From Deltaproteobacteria bacterium (GTDB lineage: Bacteria; Desulfobacterota; Desulfarculia; Adiutricales; Adiutricaceae), in assembly GCA_031263525.1 (NCBI GenBank), contig JAISFP010000226.1:1-39133 (forward strand): a stretch of 39,133 nt of DNA, read 5' to 3'. The notes under the pieces are model-generated. The model was not told where the DNA came from. It was given only the letters and a program-made list of their open reading frames with translations, and made no database searches. Of the stretch, positions 1 to 9,543 are shown piece by piece. Positions within the stretch are counted from its first letter, which is position 1, and every line of letters starts with the position of its first letter. The position numbers and the translations under genes are program-made.

Positions 1-250
1 AGGCGGGAAGCGCCCCGGGCGGCGGCCAGCCTCCAAGGCCGGCCGTCGCCACCTAAAGAGAAGCAGCGTCGACTAGCCTAAACGCAGGCTGCTCTCGTTC
101 ACCCACGTGAATGGTTACCAAAGTGGCATTATTCCCCGGTTTCCGCGACCGGGCCATCCCCGAGGGGGGCCGTGCCGCCGCAGGCTCAACACTTCCGCGG
201 GCGTCCCGGCAGCCCCGCACCCCGGCCCACGGGCCCGGACAAGGACGGAC

Positions 251-3200
251 ATGCGCGATTTCAAGGAGGATGTGCTTGACGCCCTGCTCGCGAGCGGTCT
301 TGCGGACGTCATCCTTGAGGAGCTCTCGGGAGAGGCGGATCTCCTGTCTGCCGCCTCCGAGGGCCGGGACACCCCAGAAGGCAGGGACGGCCCAGAAGAG
401 GGCGGGCGGCTCTTCGCCGGAAATCTGCTCGCGGCCTGGTCGGAGCACATTTCCAGAAACTGGAGGCTTCCCAGCTGGGAGGACCCGCCGCGGCAGAGGG
501 ATCCCAGGATAAGGATCCTCGCGTACCACGTGGCGGGGGAGGCCCGGGACGCCGACCCGCTCCTCTACCCGGACGCCGGCCAGGCCGCCGCGGCCCTCCG
601 GGGGGACCCGGACGCCGTCTGGCCCCTGGAGTGGCCCTGGAACTGCGCGTTCCACCTGTACTCAGCAGAAACCCTGATCATTGGGGTCTCAGATGCGCTG
701 AGGGACGTCTTCTCGTCCGCGCCCGAGGCCCTGAGGCTCTACCGCACAAGGCCGCCTGACCGTGAGGCCGTGGCGGGACCTCCGCCGGACTCCGTCAGCG
801 ACGCCGTCAGTGCCCAGGGCACCTCGCCTGGGTCCTCCGGGCTGCCGGGGGAGACCTCCGCCGCAGGCCCGGAGGCATCGCTCCTTCACCGCGGCCATGC
901 GGAGGACACCATCTCGCGGCTGATGGCCCGTCTCCGGGATTCGGAACTCTTCCAGGAGGGGCCCTTCCCGGACTTCATGGTCTGGGACCGGAGCCCGATG
1001 GCCGAGGCGGCCCGCGCCGCCATGATGCTCCGCGACAAGGCCGAAAGCGTCGTCCGGAAGCTTAAGGAGCTCAGGGAGGGCCTGGCGGCCGACGGGGGGC
1101 CGCCCGAGAGCTGGATGGCGCTCTCCGATCCCGCAGCCCTCCGCAGGGCCGTGGACGAGAACCGCTTGCTCGCCCCTGACGGAAACTGGCTCAGGACGGG
1201 CATCCTTCCCGGGGGGAGCTCCGTGCCCCCGGACGCCTCCCCGAAAATCACGGGGCCCGAGGGGCCGGGAGACCCCTGGGGGCCTGACACGGCCTGCGGA
1301 CAGCCGGAACCTGAGGGGCCGGAAGGGACGGGAGACCGGCTGTGGCCGGAAACGGCAGATGAACCGTGGGACACGGAGGAGCCGAGGTACCGGTGGGGCC
1401 CGGAAACGCCTGACGAGTCGTGGGGGCAGGAGGCCCCCTGGGACGGCGCCGCCGGCGCGCCCGAGCCCGGCCCGGACGCTCCGGACGGGTTCGGGGAGTA
1501 CGGCAGGGCGGCCCCGGACCCCCTGGCGGAGGCCCTGGACAGTGCAAGGGACATGCTGGAAGGGCTGCGCCTGTGGGGAGCCGTCGAGCCGGACGCGAGG
1601 GACGCCGTGGCGTTCGAGCTCGACGAGCTGGCCTTCCGGAGCGAGAGCCCGGCCCGCCGCCTGGACTTCAATGCATCCGGCCTTTCCGGGAACGGCTACG
1701 CGGGGACTGCTGGCGGCACGCTTCTCGCCAGGGCGGGGGAGATACGGTACTTCCTGGAGCTCCGGAGCGACGCCGCCCTGAAGATTGCTGCGGCAAGGAT
1801 CGCGGGGCTCATTGCGGGACGCCCGGATCCCGCCGGGGACGGGACCGGGGAACGGGTCCTGGAGCTTCTCAGGGCCGGAGACCCCTTCGCGGCCATGGAG
1901 GCGTTCCGGCGCCTGAGCGATGCCGTGAAGGACGGGAGGGTTCTTCCCGGACCTGGGGAGGCCCCCCTCCTCTCGCCTGCCGCGGAGTTCTACGCCGGGC
2001 TGAAGGCTTCTTCCAGCTCCGCCTTTTCCGAAGATCTCCCTGACGGGGGCACGTCAGACGGGGCCTCCTCTTCAGCTTGCTCCTCTTCCTCATGCTCCTC
2101 TTCCGGGCCCCCCCCTTCCGGTCACTCCTCTGCCAGCGCCCCCCTTTCCGGACACTCCCCTGACGGGGACCCGGACCCTTTTCCGGTCCTGGCCGATCCG
2201 GGCCTCATGGAGCTCTGGAACTCACTGGAGGCCGCGACGGGCCTGAACGACCCACGGGACGGCGAGCCCCGATCCGCAGGGCAGGCCGGCCTTTACCCGG
2301 ACGAGGCTGTTTTCGCCTCCGGGAGGGGCGTCCGGGCTGGAGAGCCGGACACTGCCGCCGGCATCGCGGCGGCCGAGCTCCTCATGCGCCTGGGCTTCGA
2401 CTTCGGCACCCTGGTCCCCTATCTGGGGGAGAGGACCTTCTTCGGGGGGCCCCACGCGTGGACCGGGCTCGCCCTGGACGGGGCCAGGCTCGAAAGCGAT
2501 CTCCCGGAGCTGGGGTCGCTTGCCGTGGGAAGGCACACAGTCCTCTTCGGATGGGGTGATCCGGGGCCCGAGGAGATAGCGGGGATTGCGCTCGAGGCGG
2601 GCCGCGCCGCCCCGGGCCCGCTCACGGTGGTCGCGTTCGGATCGCTGGGCCACGGCGGCCGCGCCGAGCTCATGAGGCTGTGCCGCCGGGACGGCACCTG
2701 CCCGGTGGTGGCGGACAGGGATCTCGCGCTGTATCTCTCCTCCCGCTACCCGGGAACCGAGGGAAGGGCGAGGGCAATGACGGCCGCAGGCGCTGCCGGC
2801 TGGGCCCGGGCCCCCTGGGTCCCGGACGCCGCCGGCGCCGTGCCCGAGGAGATGTTCTTCGGGCGCGCCCGAGAGACGGAACGGATCATGGACCCCTCCG
2901 GGCCCCTGCTCGTGTGCGGTGCCAGGCAGTCCGGGAAGTCCGCCATGCTCGCCCGGCTGGCCCGGACCATTTCGCGCCCCGGGCGGGGCGTCTTCGTCCT
3001 GTACCGGCACGCGGGCGACGCGCGGAGCCTCGAGGAGGCCGCTTGCTCGGCCCTCACAGGGGCGGGCCTCGCCCAGGAGGGCATGGACTGCGGCTCCCTC
3101 CCCGACCAGATGGCGCGGCTCCTGCCAGCCGGCGGGAAAGGGCCGTACAGGCGGATTGTCGTGATAATGGACGGGTGCGACAGGCTTCTCGACGCCCCCG

Positions 3201-5665
3201 TCCAGGCCGTGGCCAGGGACCTGGCCCCCTTCCGGGAGGCCGAGGCCGTGTCCCGAGGCCGCTTCAGGCTCGTCATGGCCGGCGGGAGCTCCGTACTGCG
3301 GCTGGCGTCCGTGCCTCAGGGCCCCCCGGCACTCCGCCCGGCCCTGATCCTGGGCCCGCTCGACGCCGCGGAAGCCTGGAGGCTCGTTGCCGCGCCCCTA
3401 GCGGCCATGGGCATGGAGCTGGCCCCCGCGTCCGCCGCCAGGGTGATTCTGGAAAAGACCGGATCCATGCCCGGGCTGGTGCAGCTGGGCATGCGCGAGG
3501 CGGCGGGGCACGCACGGGCCGTCCACGGGGACTTCGCCGTCCCCCCCATGGCCCTCGGCGCGGGCGACATGGACACGGTCTTCCGGAGGCCAGCCCTGCA
3601 GAGGCGCATGCGCGAAAGGCTCGAGTGGGCCCTTGACGAGGACCCGCGCTGGAGGGCCACGGCCTACGCCATGGCGCTCCACGGCCTCGCCCGCTGGCGC
3701 CGGGCCGGGACGGCGCGTCAGGGCCGCGCCGAGTACCGCACTGACGCCAGTCACGCCCCCTCCCCTCTACATGACGCGGAAGGGGGGGAAGCCGCGAGCG
3801 GCGCCCTCGAGATCCTGGACACCCTGGCCCGGCTGTGGCCCGCCGCCTTCCGGGGCGCCGGCGCTGACGTCGCCGAGGCCGTCCTGGGAGAGATGGCCGC
3901 CTTCGGCATCCTCGCGAGGCAGGGTGACCGGTTCGCCTTCGCCATGCCCGGCATGATGAGGCTCCTCATGGCCCACGGGGAGGTGGAGGAGGAGATGGCC
4001 CGCTACGCGTCCGCGCCCGCCCCCGAGACGGATCCGCCCGCCGTGCTGCGCCGCCGTCTCCCGTCGCACCGCGGAAAGGCCCCGAGCCCCCTGCCCTACT
4101 GGCAGGAGAGGGCCCTGGCAGTCCCGGGGACGGGCGCCTGGCTCTTCGCGGGCTCGGAGGCCCTGGGGATCGCTCGGGTCAGGGCGGCTCTTGAGACTCT
4201 CGCCCCTGACGGCACTGGCAACGCCTCGTCTGGAGAGGCAGCGGAGGGACCGGGCAACGCCGCGCCCGGAAATGCCCGGGAGGGCTCCGGCTGGGTCGAG
4301 TCGGGAGATACTCATCTCGCCGCAATGCACGTCGACCCGAGAGAGACGCAGGTCGGCACTGTGCCTGCCGCGCCGGGAAAGACCCTGGCCGGCACGGGCA
4401 GGATCGCGCCGGTAGACACGCCTCTCGCCGCGACATACGTCGACCCGAGAGAGACGAGGGCCGGCACTGAGCCTGCCGCGCCGGGAGAGACCCCGGACGG
4501 CACGTCCGGGGCCTCGGCCGCCGAGCCCTGCGGCGGGCTCCTCGTCATCGGCCCCGACAGCCCGAAGCGGTTCCTCGAGGCGTTCGGGAATGAATTGCGT
4601 AATCTGGAATTTCCTGACATCAGGAATTTCATGGCCTGCCCGGACAACCATGACATTTCGGAAACTGCGGAGCGCCCGGAAAGCCCGGACGGCCCGGACA
4701 GACACGCGCTTCCCCCGTCGGGCCGGATGCCCCGCCGTCCGCGGCCCGTGGGCATCGCGGGAGCGGCTGGCGTCAGGGACGCGGTCAGGGGAACGCTCGC
4801 CTCGCTCGGGGGCCTGAAGATCTTCTATCTCGAGCGGTGGAACGCGAGGGCGGCGGCCTTTCTGCTCGAATCGTCCGGCCTCGCCCCCGACAGGGCCGCG
4901 CGGCTCGCGGACCGCCTCATGGAGTCCACGGGCGGCTGGGACTGCCTCATTGCCCCCGAGCTCGCCAGGCTCGCCGATCCCCCCGAAGCCGCCAGGACGG
5001 CGGACGAGCTGGATGCGGGGGGAGGCCCCCCGGCCTTCGCGCCCCCGCCTCCGGGCTTCCTGGACATGGCGGGCCTGCCAGGCCCCTTCCCCGAGTACCG
5101 CGCCCTGGACGCCCTCCTTTCGGAAACGGGAGGGAGCCCCTTTACCGAGGCCGGCCTGGCGAGGGCGCTCACGGAGCGTCACGCGACCGGGTTCGTCCAG
5201 GGGGATCATGGCGGGCACGGGGATGCTGTAGAACAGGAGAATCACGGGGTCCCGGGGGCCTCGGAAGAGCATGGAGAGCCCGTGGAACGGGCAGAGCTCG
5301 GGGGACCGGAAAATCCGGGAAAAACGAGAGATCCTGGGTACAGGCGGGCCCTGGGCGGGGATCCCGGGGGAGCGGACGGGGCGGCAACATTCCCCTGGAA
5401 TTTCCGCGAGGCCTTCGAAGTCCTCCGCCGCCTCACCGTCATAGTCCCGTTCCCGGCCGAGTCATATGCATGCCTGGCCGCCGGCTCCGGCCGGGAGGCC
5501 GGCTCATACCTGGATTCCGGCTCGGGCCTGGATTCCGGCTCGGGCAGGGAGGCTTGCGCGGAGTGCCTCGCGGAAGGCGCCGGGGACGGCGCACCGCTTT
5601 TCGTGGCCGATCCCCACTACCTGGCGGCGCTGGCCGTGTCCGAAAGTGACGGGGGCAGGCCATGA
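251..5665 (+). CDS. Large STAND-type (AAA+/ORC-like) NTPase, probable conflict-system sensor
   Basis: About 1804 residues from ATG 251, chosen because AAGGA precedes it and the upstream 48 codons are Arg/Pro-rich with no support. A Walker A motif GARQSGKS lies at about 890-897 (K896), preceded by an FFGRARE entry motif typical of STAND/ORC-like NTPases; Walker B VVIMDGCDRLL has its Asp at about 974. After the NTPase come a winged-helix-like block ending in a 'FGILARQGDRFAF' type wing and a C-terminal region containing ESTGGWD, a motif often seen late in STAND proteins. The N-terminal half has helical segments broken by a Ser-rich insert (about 585-645) and Pro/Gly-rich linkers. The stop overlaps the next gene's start (ATGA), so the two are translationally coupled. 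STAND NTPases commonly act as ligand-triggered switches in phage defence; the trigger here is unknown. The NTPase call is firm, the defence role is inference. Confidence 0.75.
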   Translation: MRDFKEDVLDALLASGLADVILEELSGEADLLSAASEGRDTPEGRDGPEEGGRLFAGNLLAAWSEHISRNWRLPSWEDPPRQRDPRIRILAYHVAGEARDADPLLYPDAGQAAAALRGDPDAVWPLEWPWNCAFHLYSAETLIIGVSDALRDVFSSAPEALRLYRTRPPDREAVAGPPPDSVSDAVSAQGTSPGSSGLPGETSAAGPEASLLHRGHAEDTISRLMARLRDSELFQEGPFPDFMVWDRSPMAEAARAAMMLRDKAESVVRKLKELREGLAADGGPPESWMALSDPAALRRAVDENRLLAPDGNWLRTGILPGGSSVPPDASPKITGPEGPGDPWGPDTACGQPEPEGPEGTGDRLWPETADEPWDTEEPRYRWGPETPDESWGQEAPWDGAAGAPEPGPDAPDGFGEYGRAAPDPLAEALDSARDMLEGLRLWGAVEPDARDAVAFELDELAFRSESPARRLDFNASGLSGNGYAGTAGGTLLARAGEIRYFLELRSDAALKIAAARIAGLIAGRPDPAGDGTGERVLELLRAGDPFAAMEAFRRLSDAVKDGRVLPGPGEAPLLSPAAEFYAGLKASSSSAFSEDLPDGGTSDGASSSACSSSSCSSSGPPPSGHSSASAPLSGHSPDGDPDPFPVLADPGLMELWNSLEAATGLNDPRDGEPRSAGQAGLYPDEAVFASGRGVRAGEPDTAAGIAAAELLMRLGFDFGTLVPYLGERTFFGGPHAWTGLALDGARLESDLPELGSLAVGRHTVLFGWGDPGPEEIAGIALEAGRAAPGPLTVVAFGSLGHGGRAELMRLCRRDGTCPVVADRDLALYLSSRYPGTEGRARAMTAAGAAGWARAPWVPDAAGAVPEEMFFGRARETERIMDPSGPLLVCGARQSGKSAMLARLARTISRPGRGVFVLYRHAGDARSLEEAACSALTGAGLAQEGMDCGSLPDQMARLLPAGGKGPYRRIVVIMDGCDRLLDAPVQAVARDLAPFREAEAVSRGRFRLVMAGGSSVLRLASVPQGPPALRPALILGPLDAAEAWRLVAAPLAAMGMELAPASAARVILEKTGSMPGLVQLGMREAAGHARAVHGDFAVPPMALGAGDMDTVFRRPALQRRMRERLEWALDEDPRWRATAYAMALHGLARWRRAGTARQGRAEYRTDASHAPSPLHDAEGGEAASGALEILDTLARLWPAAFRGAGADVAEAVLGEMAAFGILARQGDRFAFAMPGMMRLLMAHGEVEEEMARYASAPAPETDPPAVLRRRLPSHRGKAPSPLPYWQERALAVPGTGAWLFAGSEALGIARVRAALETLAPDGTGNASSGEAAEGPGNAAPGNAREGSGWVESGDTHLAAMHVDPRETQVGTVPAAPGKTLAGTGRIAPVDTPLAATYVDPRETRAGTEPAAPGETPDGTSGASAAEPCGGLLVIGPDSPKRFLEAFGNELRNLEFPDIRNFMACPDNHDISETAERPESPDGPDRHALPPSGRMPRRPRPVGIAGAAGVRDAVRGTLASLGGLKIFYLERWNARAAAFLLESSGLAPDRAARLADRLMESTGGWDCLIAPELARLADPPEAARTADELDAGGGPPAFAPPPPGFLDMAGLPGPFPEYRALDALLSETGGSPFTEAGLARALTERHATGFVQGDHGGHGDAVEQENHGVPGASEEHGEPVERAELGGPENPGKTRDPGYRRALGGDPGGADGAATFPWNFREAFEVLRRLTVIVPFPAESYACLAAGSGREAGSYLDSGSGLDSGSGREACAECLAEGAGDGAPLFVADPHYLAALAVSESDGGRP
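4315..4500 (+). repeat. 108-bp direct repeat inside the STAND gene
   Basis: Two units of 36 codons spaced by exactly 108 bp (for example GTCGACCCGAGAGAGACG at 4331 and again at 4439). They encode a Pro/Thr/Ala-rich linker containing VDPRET and PAAPG. The reading frame is kept, so this is a spacer expansion and not a disruption. Confidence 0.8.
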
Positions 5666-8211
5666 TCTGGAGATCCCCCGGCGGCCAGGCCTACCTGGAG
5701 CGCGTGGCAGGCGACCTGGCCCAGGGCAGAAACGCCGTCATGGTGGTCCCGAAGCCCCTCCTGGCGGGGAGGCTCATGCCCGCCCTCCAGGACGTCATGA
5801 GGCGCAGGGGGCTCTCGCCGCTTGCCAGGTGCAGGGCCGCCCCCCTCCAGTCAGGGGCCTGGCCGGATCTGGCAGGCATCATCCGGGGGGCCCTCGGCAG
5901 GGAGGCAGCGGCCGGACCGGGAGGCACCCCCGCGCAGGACCGGGGCAGGGCCGGCGGCCCGGCCGGAGCCGGAGACAGGGCCGGCGGCCCGAACGTTGGC
6001 CGGGCAGGCGACCGCGACGGCGGCAGGGCCGGAGCCGGAGACAGGGCTGGCAGCCCGGACGTCAGCCTGGCAGGTGACAGCTACGGCGGTCGGACCGGAA
6101 GCGGAGACAGGTCCGGCGGCCCGGACAAGGACAGGGCAGGAGACCGCGACGGGGGGCTCCACGCCCTGTACGACTCCTTCTTGACTGGAAGGGATGGGCT
6201 GAGGTTCCTGGGCGTGGAGGGCCTGGACGCGCTCCCGGAGGAGCTCAGGGCCGCAACGGCTATGGACGTCTCCCGCTGGGCGTCGGTCGCGAGGGAGCGG
6301 CCCGGGCCGGCGGGTAAGCCGGGCGGCCTCCGCATCGCCCTGGCTGTCGCCCCGTCCTTCGGGCAGGTGAAGTCCGACCTGTTCCTGGCGGTTCACGCCT
6401 TCTGGGCCGCCGTCACCCGCAACGACCAGGACTGGGCCTTCAACCGCCTCTACAACGAGCACCCCTCCGAGGATCCCGCCGTCTACCTCTTCCTGAAGGC
6501 CCTGTGCCTGGCCATCTGCCAGGAGGACTTCGAGCTGATGGAGAGGATAGTCGCGCGCTCCCCCGCTACCCTTCGGGACGCCTACGCGATTGTGCAGGCC
6601 CACCCCCTTCGCCGGGTCGCCGAGAGGCTCCCCCGGGCCCGCGAGGCAGCGAGCGCCCGCTCGGAGCCGCCCGCCTTCAACCACGGCCGGCCTCCCAAGA
6701 GGCCCGTGGCCCCCGAGGAGGCCGAACTGTGGTCGGAGGGCCTCATGGCAGCCGTGGGCAGCGCCGGGGCGCACCCCTCGCTCATGCGCTACGAGGAGCT
6801 TGAGCGGGCCGTGGCCTCCTCCCAGAGGGAGCTCTTCCTGCCGCTCGTGGACTACGTCCACTCGCTGGTCGTCTCCGCCGTGGAGCGCGGCCACGGGCCG
6901 GGCGTGTGGGCGGCAAACGTCCGCGAGGAGGAGGAGCGCAACGAGATCCTGACCGAGATCTCGCCCCTGGCCTTTTTCATCAAGCGCCGGATACAGCCGA
7001 AGGGCGACTTCGACCACCACGCCCGCGAGTGCGCCCTTGAGTGCGCCTTCGCCTGGAGGAGGATAAGGCATTCCACCGCCCACAACAGGATGGCCTCCAT
7101 AGAGCTGATCCGGAGCGCCATATCGAACTACGAGCGTCTGCGCGCCGTCTCCCGCGGCCTGCAGGTCACCCGGATCCAGGCCCTTCCTGACTGGCTGAGG
7201 AACCCCGTCCAGGTGCCCTCCCCTTCCCAGGCCGCAGGAGCGGGTCCGGGGCAGGCTCTGGGACCGGTACCGGGATCGGTATCGGGATCGGGACCAGTTC
7301 AGGGAACGACACCAGGGTCAACGGCGGGACCTGGGCCAGTTCAGGGAATGGAAGTCAGCGAGAGGCCGGGACCTGGGCCCGTCCAGGGAACGGTGATCGG
7401 CCAGATGCCGGGACCTTGGCCAGTTCAGGGAACGGAGACCGGCCAGAGGCCGGAACATGGGCCAGGACCATCGTTCGGGCAGGGTCCGGGAGCGGCACCT
7501 GGAGGTGCCGCCGGCCAGAAGCCGGGACCAGGATCATGGGCCGGGTCAGGAACCGGTACGGGCCCTGGAGCTGAGGCACGCCAGAGGCTTGGAGCTGGGC
7601 CGGGATCATCAGCCGGGCCGAGTCCGGATGCGGGCCCTGGACCGGTGGCAGACCAGAGGCCGAGGCCGGGATCGTCCGGGCAGGGTCTGGGAACTGGACC
7701 TGGAACTGTGGCAGGCCAGAGGCATGGATCTGGGCCAGGTTCATCGGTCGGGCAGGGTCCTGGAGCTACGGCTGTCCAGAGACATGGATCTGAGCCAGGC
7801 TCATGGGCAGGGTCAGGTCCGGGTGCTGCGGCTGGCCAGAGACATGGATCTGAGCCAGGCTCATGGGCAGGGTCGGGTCCGGGTGCTGGACCTCGAACTG
7901 CCGCTGTCCAGGGACATGGATCCGGTCCAGGAACATCAGCCGGGCAGGGGCAGAGGACTGGCCAAGCGCCTGAGCCAAGGTCAGGCTCATCGTCCGGGCC
8001 GGGACCGGAGCCAGGCGGAACGTCTGGCCAGAGGCCAGGACCCGGGCCGGTCCAGGGGGCAACCGTATGGCTACGACCGCGAGCTGGCCCGAGACACGAA
8101 GCTCCGGCAGGACCGAAACCGGAAACCGGACCGGGCGGGTCAGCCCGTCCGGGTCCTGAGCCGGCCGAGCCTCCTGCGGCTCAGCCCCGCCCCCCCACGC
8201 GGAGGGGATAG
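5662..8211 (+). CDS. STAND-partner protein with HEPN-like RxxxxH motif and Gly/Pro-rich tail
   Basis: 849 residues; the ATG overlaps the preceding stop as ATGA. Residues 1-90 are a compact predicted alpha/beta segment (starting MIWRSPGGQAYLERV). Residues about 95-170 are a Gly/Asp/Arg repeat insert, residues about 220-515 are mostly helical, and the remainder is Pro/Gly/Gln/Ser low complexity. Within the helical part is RRIRHSTAHNR, giving R469-X4-H474. R-X4-6-H inside a helical bundle is the catalytic signature of HEPN ribonucleases, and HEPN domains often serve as effectors beside STAND NTPases. I do not recognise the full-length family, so HEPN assignment is inference from motif and context. 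The tail is made of 60-bp DNA units and is probably disordered. Alternative: a structural or adaptor subunit in which the motif is fortuitous. Confidence 0.6.
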   Translation: MIWRSPGGQAYLERVAGDLAQGRNAVMVVPKPLLAGRLMPALQDVMRRRGLSPLARCRAAPLQSGAWPDLAGIIRGALGREAAAGPGGTPAQDRGRAGGPAGAGDRAGGPNVGRAGDRDGGRAGAGDRAGSPDVSLAGDSYGGRTGSGDRSGGPDKDRAGDRDGGLHALYDSFLTGRDGLRFLGVEGLDALPEELRAATAMDVSRWASVARERPGPAGKPGGLRIALAVAPSFGQVKSDLFLAVHAFWAAVTRNDQDWAFNRLYNEHPSEDPAVYLFLKALCLAICQEDFELMERIVARSPATLRDAYAIVQAHPLRRVAERLPRAREAASARSEPPAFNHGRPPKRPVAPEEAELWSEGLMAAVGSAGAHPSLMRYEELERAVASSQRELFLPLVDYVHSLVVSAVERGHGPGVWAANVREEEERNEILTEISPLAFFIKRRIQPKGDFDHHARECALECAFAWRRIRHSTAHNRMASIELIRSAISNYERLRAVSRGLQVTRIQALPDWLRNPVQVPSPSQAAGAGPGQALGPVPGSVSGSGPVQGTTPGSTAGPGPVQGMEVSERPGPGPVQGTVIGQMPGPWPVQGTETGQRPEHGPGPSFGQGPGAAPGGAAGQKPGPGSWAGSGTGTGPGAEARQRLGAGPGSSAGPSPDAGPGPVADQRPRPGSSGQGLGTGPGTVAGQRHGSGPGSSVGQGPGATAVQRHGSEPGSWAGSGPGAAAGQRHGSEPGSWAGSGPGAGPRTAAVQGHGSGPGTSAGQGQRTGQAPEPRSGSSSGPGPEPGGTSGQRPGPGPVQGATVWLRPRAGPRHEAPAGPKPETGPGGSARPGPEPAEPPAAQPRPPTRRG
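5937..6155 (+). repeat. Approx. 66-bp tandem repeats encoding Gly/Asp/Arg linker
   Basis: About three imperfect 22-codon units containing AGDRDGG and GAGDRAG split the first and second structured segments of the second gene. All units stay in frame. Confidence 0.65.
7561..7915 (+). repeat. 60-bp tandem repeats in the Gly/Pro-rich tail
   Basis: Successive 60-base units align column by column (CCAGAGRC and GATCTGRGCCAGG recur every 60 bases). The units beginning 7741, 7801 and 7861 are almost identical. In the coding frame they give a disordered Gly/Pro/Gln/Ser tail. All neighbouring frames also stay open, as expected for a minisatellite lacking TA-rich words. Confidence 0.75.
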
Positions 8212-8455
8212 ATTCCCCCCTTTCTGCACCTCCGCCGAGCTTCTCGGCCTTAGCCCTGGCACTGACTCTGCCAAGACGCAGCCCCCACGGCCCCTGCCTC
8301 GAGAAAGTCCGGGGCATATACCAGGACTTAAAGGACGTCCTCAGATTTGTTTTGATTGCACGGCCCTTGCTGTGGCAAGGACCGGGTCCTAACCCCCTGA
8401 GCCCCGGTTCCGTGTCGGACGTTTTCCGCAGGAAGCAAAGATGCCCAGTTTTGAC

Positions 8456-8461
8456 AGGAGG
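8456..8461 (+). promoter_or_regulatory. Shine-Dalgarno AGGAGG fixing a GTG start
   Basis: A perfect AGGAGG five bases before GTG 8467 identifies the true start of the giant repeat protein. No ATG in that frame competes nearby. Confidence 0.85.
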
Positions 8462-8466
8462 CAAAG

Positions 8467-9522
8467 GTGACCAGCTGGCTTTCGCCGGAAGAAATCGAGA
8501 GGATAGCCCGCGAAGAGAGCCAGAAGCAGGGCTTCGACCGCTGGGACCTTGCGGACGAAAGCGGTCGCACCGTCGCGCACGCGGCTGCACGGCTGGGGAA
8601 GCTGCCCCCGGGCTTCTGCCTCTGGACTCTAAGAGACAAGAGGGGCATAACCGTCGCTCACGTCTCAGCCGGACGGGGAGAGCTCCCGGCAGGCTTCTGC
8701 CTCTGGGATCTCACGGATCAGGATGGAGTGCCAGTCGCCCATCTCGTCGCGGGCCGGAGGGAGCTTCCGGCAGGCTTTTGCCTGTGGGAACTGGCGGACA
8801 GGGAGGGTAATACCGTTGCACACGTCGCCGCCGAGAACGGAGGGCTCCCAAAAGGATTCTGGCTCTGGAGCCTGCGTGACGGCAAGGGGCGCACGGTAGC
8901 ACACAGGCCTGCCGGAAACGGCCATCTCCTCCCCGAAAACTTCAAGGACTGGCTGGAAAAGGATAACGGCGGGAACACGGTTTACCATGCGGCAGCACTG
9001 AGCGGGACTCTTCCTGATGGTTTCACGAACTGGGAACTCACTAACAACGAAGGAGACACGGTCGCTCACTTTGCTGCATTGAAACGTACGCTTCCCGATC
9101 ACTTTGAACTGTGGAACCTCCGTGACGAATGCGGCCTAACGGTGGCACACGAGGCCGCCATGGCCGGAACCAGACTTCCCGTAGATTTCAACGGCTGGCT
9201 GGAGAGTGACAATGACGGAAACACGGTCTATCACTTTGCGGCTGAAAGCGGGACTCTCCCTGACGATTTCGACTGGTGGGAACTCTCAAACGACTGGGGC
9301 GACACGGTTGCTCATGCCGCAGCATTGAACGGCAAGCTTCCCGACAGCTTTGACAGGTGGGAACTGTCCGACAAGCTTGGCAGGACAGTTGCCCATATAG
9401 CCGCAGAAAGAGGTGACCTCCCCGAAAATTTCAATCTTTGGGAGCTGGAGGACAACTCAGGGCTTACCGCGGCACATGTCGCTGCTGTTAACAGGAATCT
9501 TCCTGAATGGTTTGACAAATGA
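8467..9522 (+). CDS. Giant ankyrin-like repeat protein, N-terminal part (ends at in-frame TGA)
   Basis: 351 residues from a GTG start with perfect AGGAGG. After about 26 leading residues come roughly 12 units of 27 residues (two have 28) with the pattern G-x-T-V-A-H-x-A-A-x-x-G-x-L-P-x-x-F-x-x-W-x-L-x-D. The TVAHxAA core resembles the TPLHxAA helix of ankyrin repeats, but the unit is shorter than the usual 33 and has an LPxxFxxW segment in place of the second helix. No signal peptide or membrane segment is visible, so it is cytoplasmic or exported by a non-Sec route. Translation stops at TGA 9520-9522, where the repeat pattern requires TGG (Trp). The same frame then continues without a break to 14049. 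Function unknown; ankyrin-like arrays usually bind proteins. Confidence 0.8.
   Translation: MTSWLSPEEIERIAREESQKQGFDRWDLADESGRTVAHAAARLGKLPPGFCLWTLRDKRGITVAHVSAGRGELPAGFCLWDLTDQDGVPVAHLVAGRRELPAGFCLWELADREGNTVAHVAAENGGLPKGFWLWSLRDGKGRTVAHRPAGNGHLLPENFKDWLEKDNGGNTVYHAAALSGTLPDGFTNWELTNNEGDTVAHFAALKRTLPDHFELWNLRDECGLTVAHEAAMAGTRLPVDFNGWLESDNDGNTVYHFAAESGTLPDDFDWWELSNDWGDTVAHAAALNGKLPDSFDRWELSDKLGRTVAHIAAERGDLPENFNLWELEDNSGLTAAHVAAVNRNLPEWFDK
9520..9522 (+). other. In-frame TGA replacing a conserved Trp codon
   Basis: The context reads ...gacaaa TGA gaactc..., where other units have gacaaa TGG gaactc or similar. A single G-to-A change (or base-calling error) would split an 1860-codon gene. A possible restart at GTG 9544 has AAGGAG directly abutting it, which is too close for efficient initiation. 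Confidence 0.85.
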
Positions 9523-9543
9523 GAACTCGCCGATTGCAAAGGA

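Noticed and set aside
107-250. N-terminal extension of the STAND gene to ATG 107
   Set aside because: Arg/Pro-rich, no ribosome site; ATG 251 has AAGGA and leads into helical protein-like sequence.
3767-5272. Long minus-strand ORF opposite the STAND gene
   Set aside because: High-GC antisense shadow; Arg/Gly/Pro-rich with no motif.
7457-8392. 311-codon plus-strand ORF beside the tail of the second gene
   Set aside because: Shadow frame of the 60-bp repeats; lacks a ribosome site and is highly repetitive.
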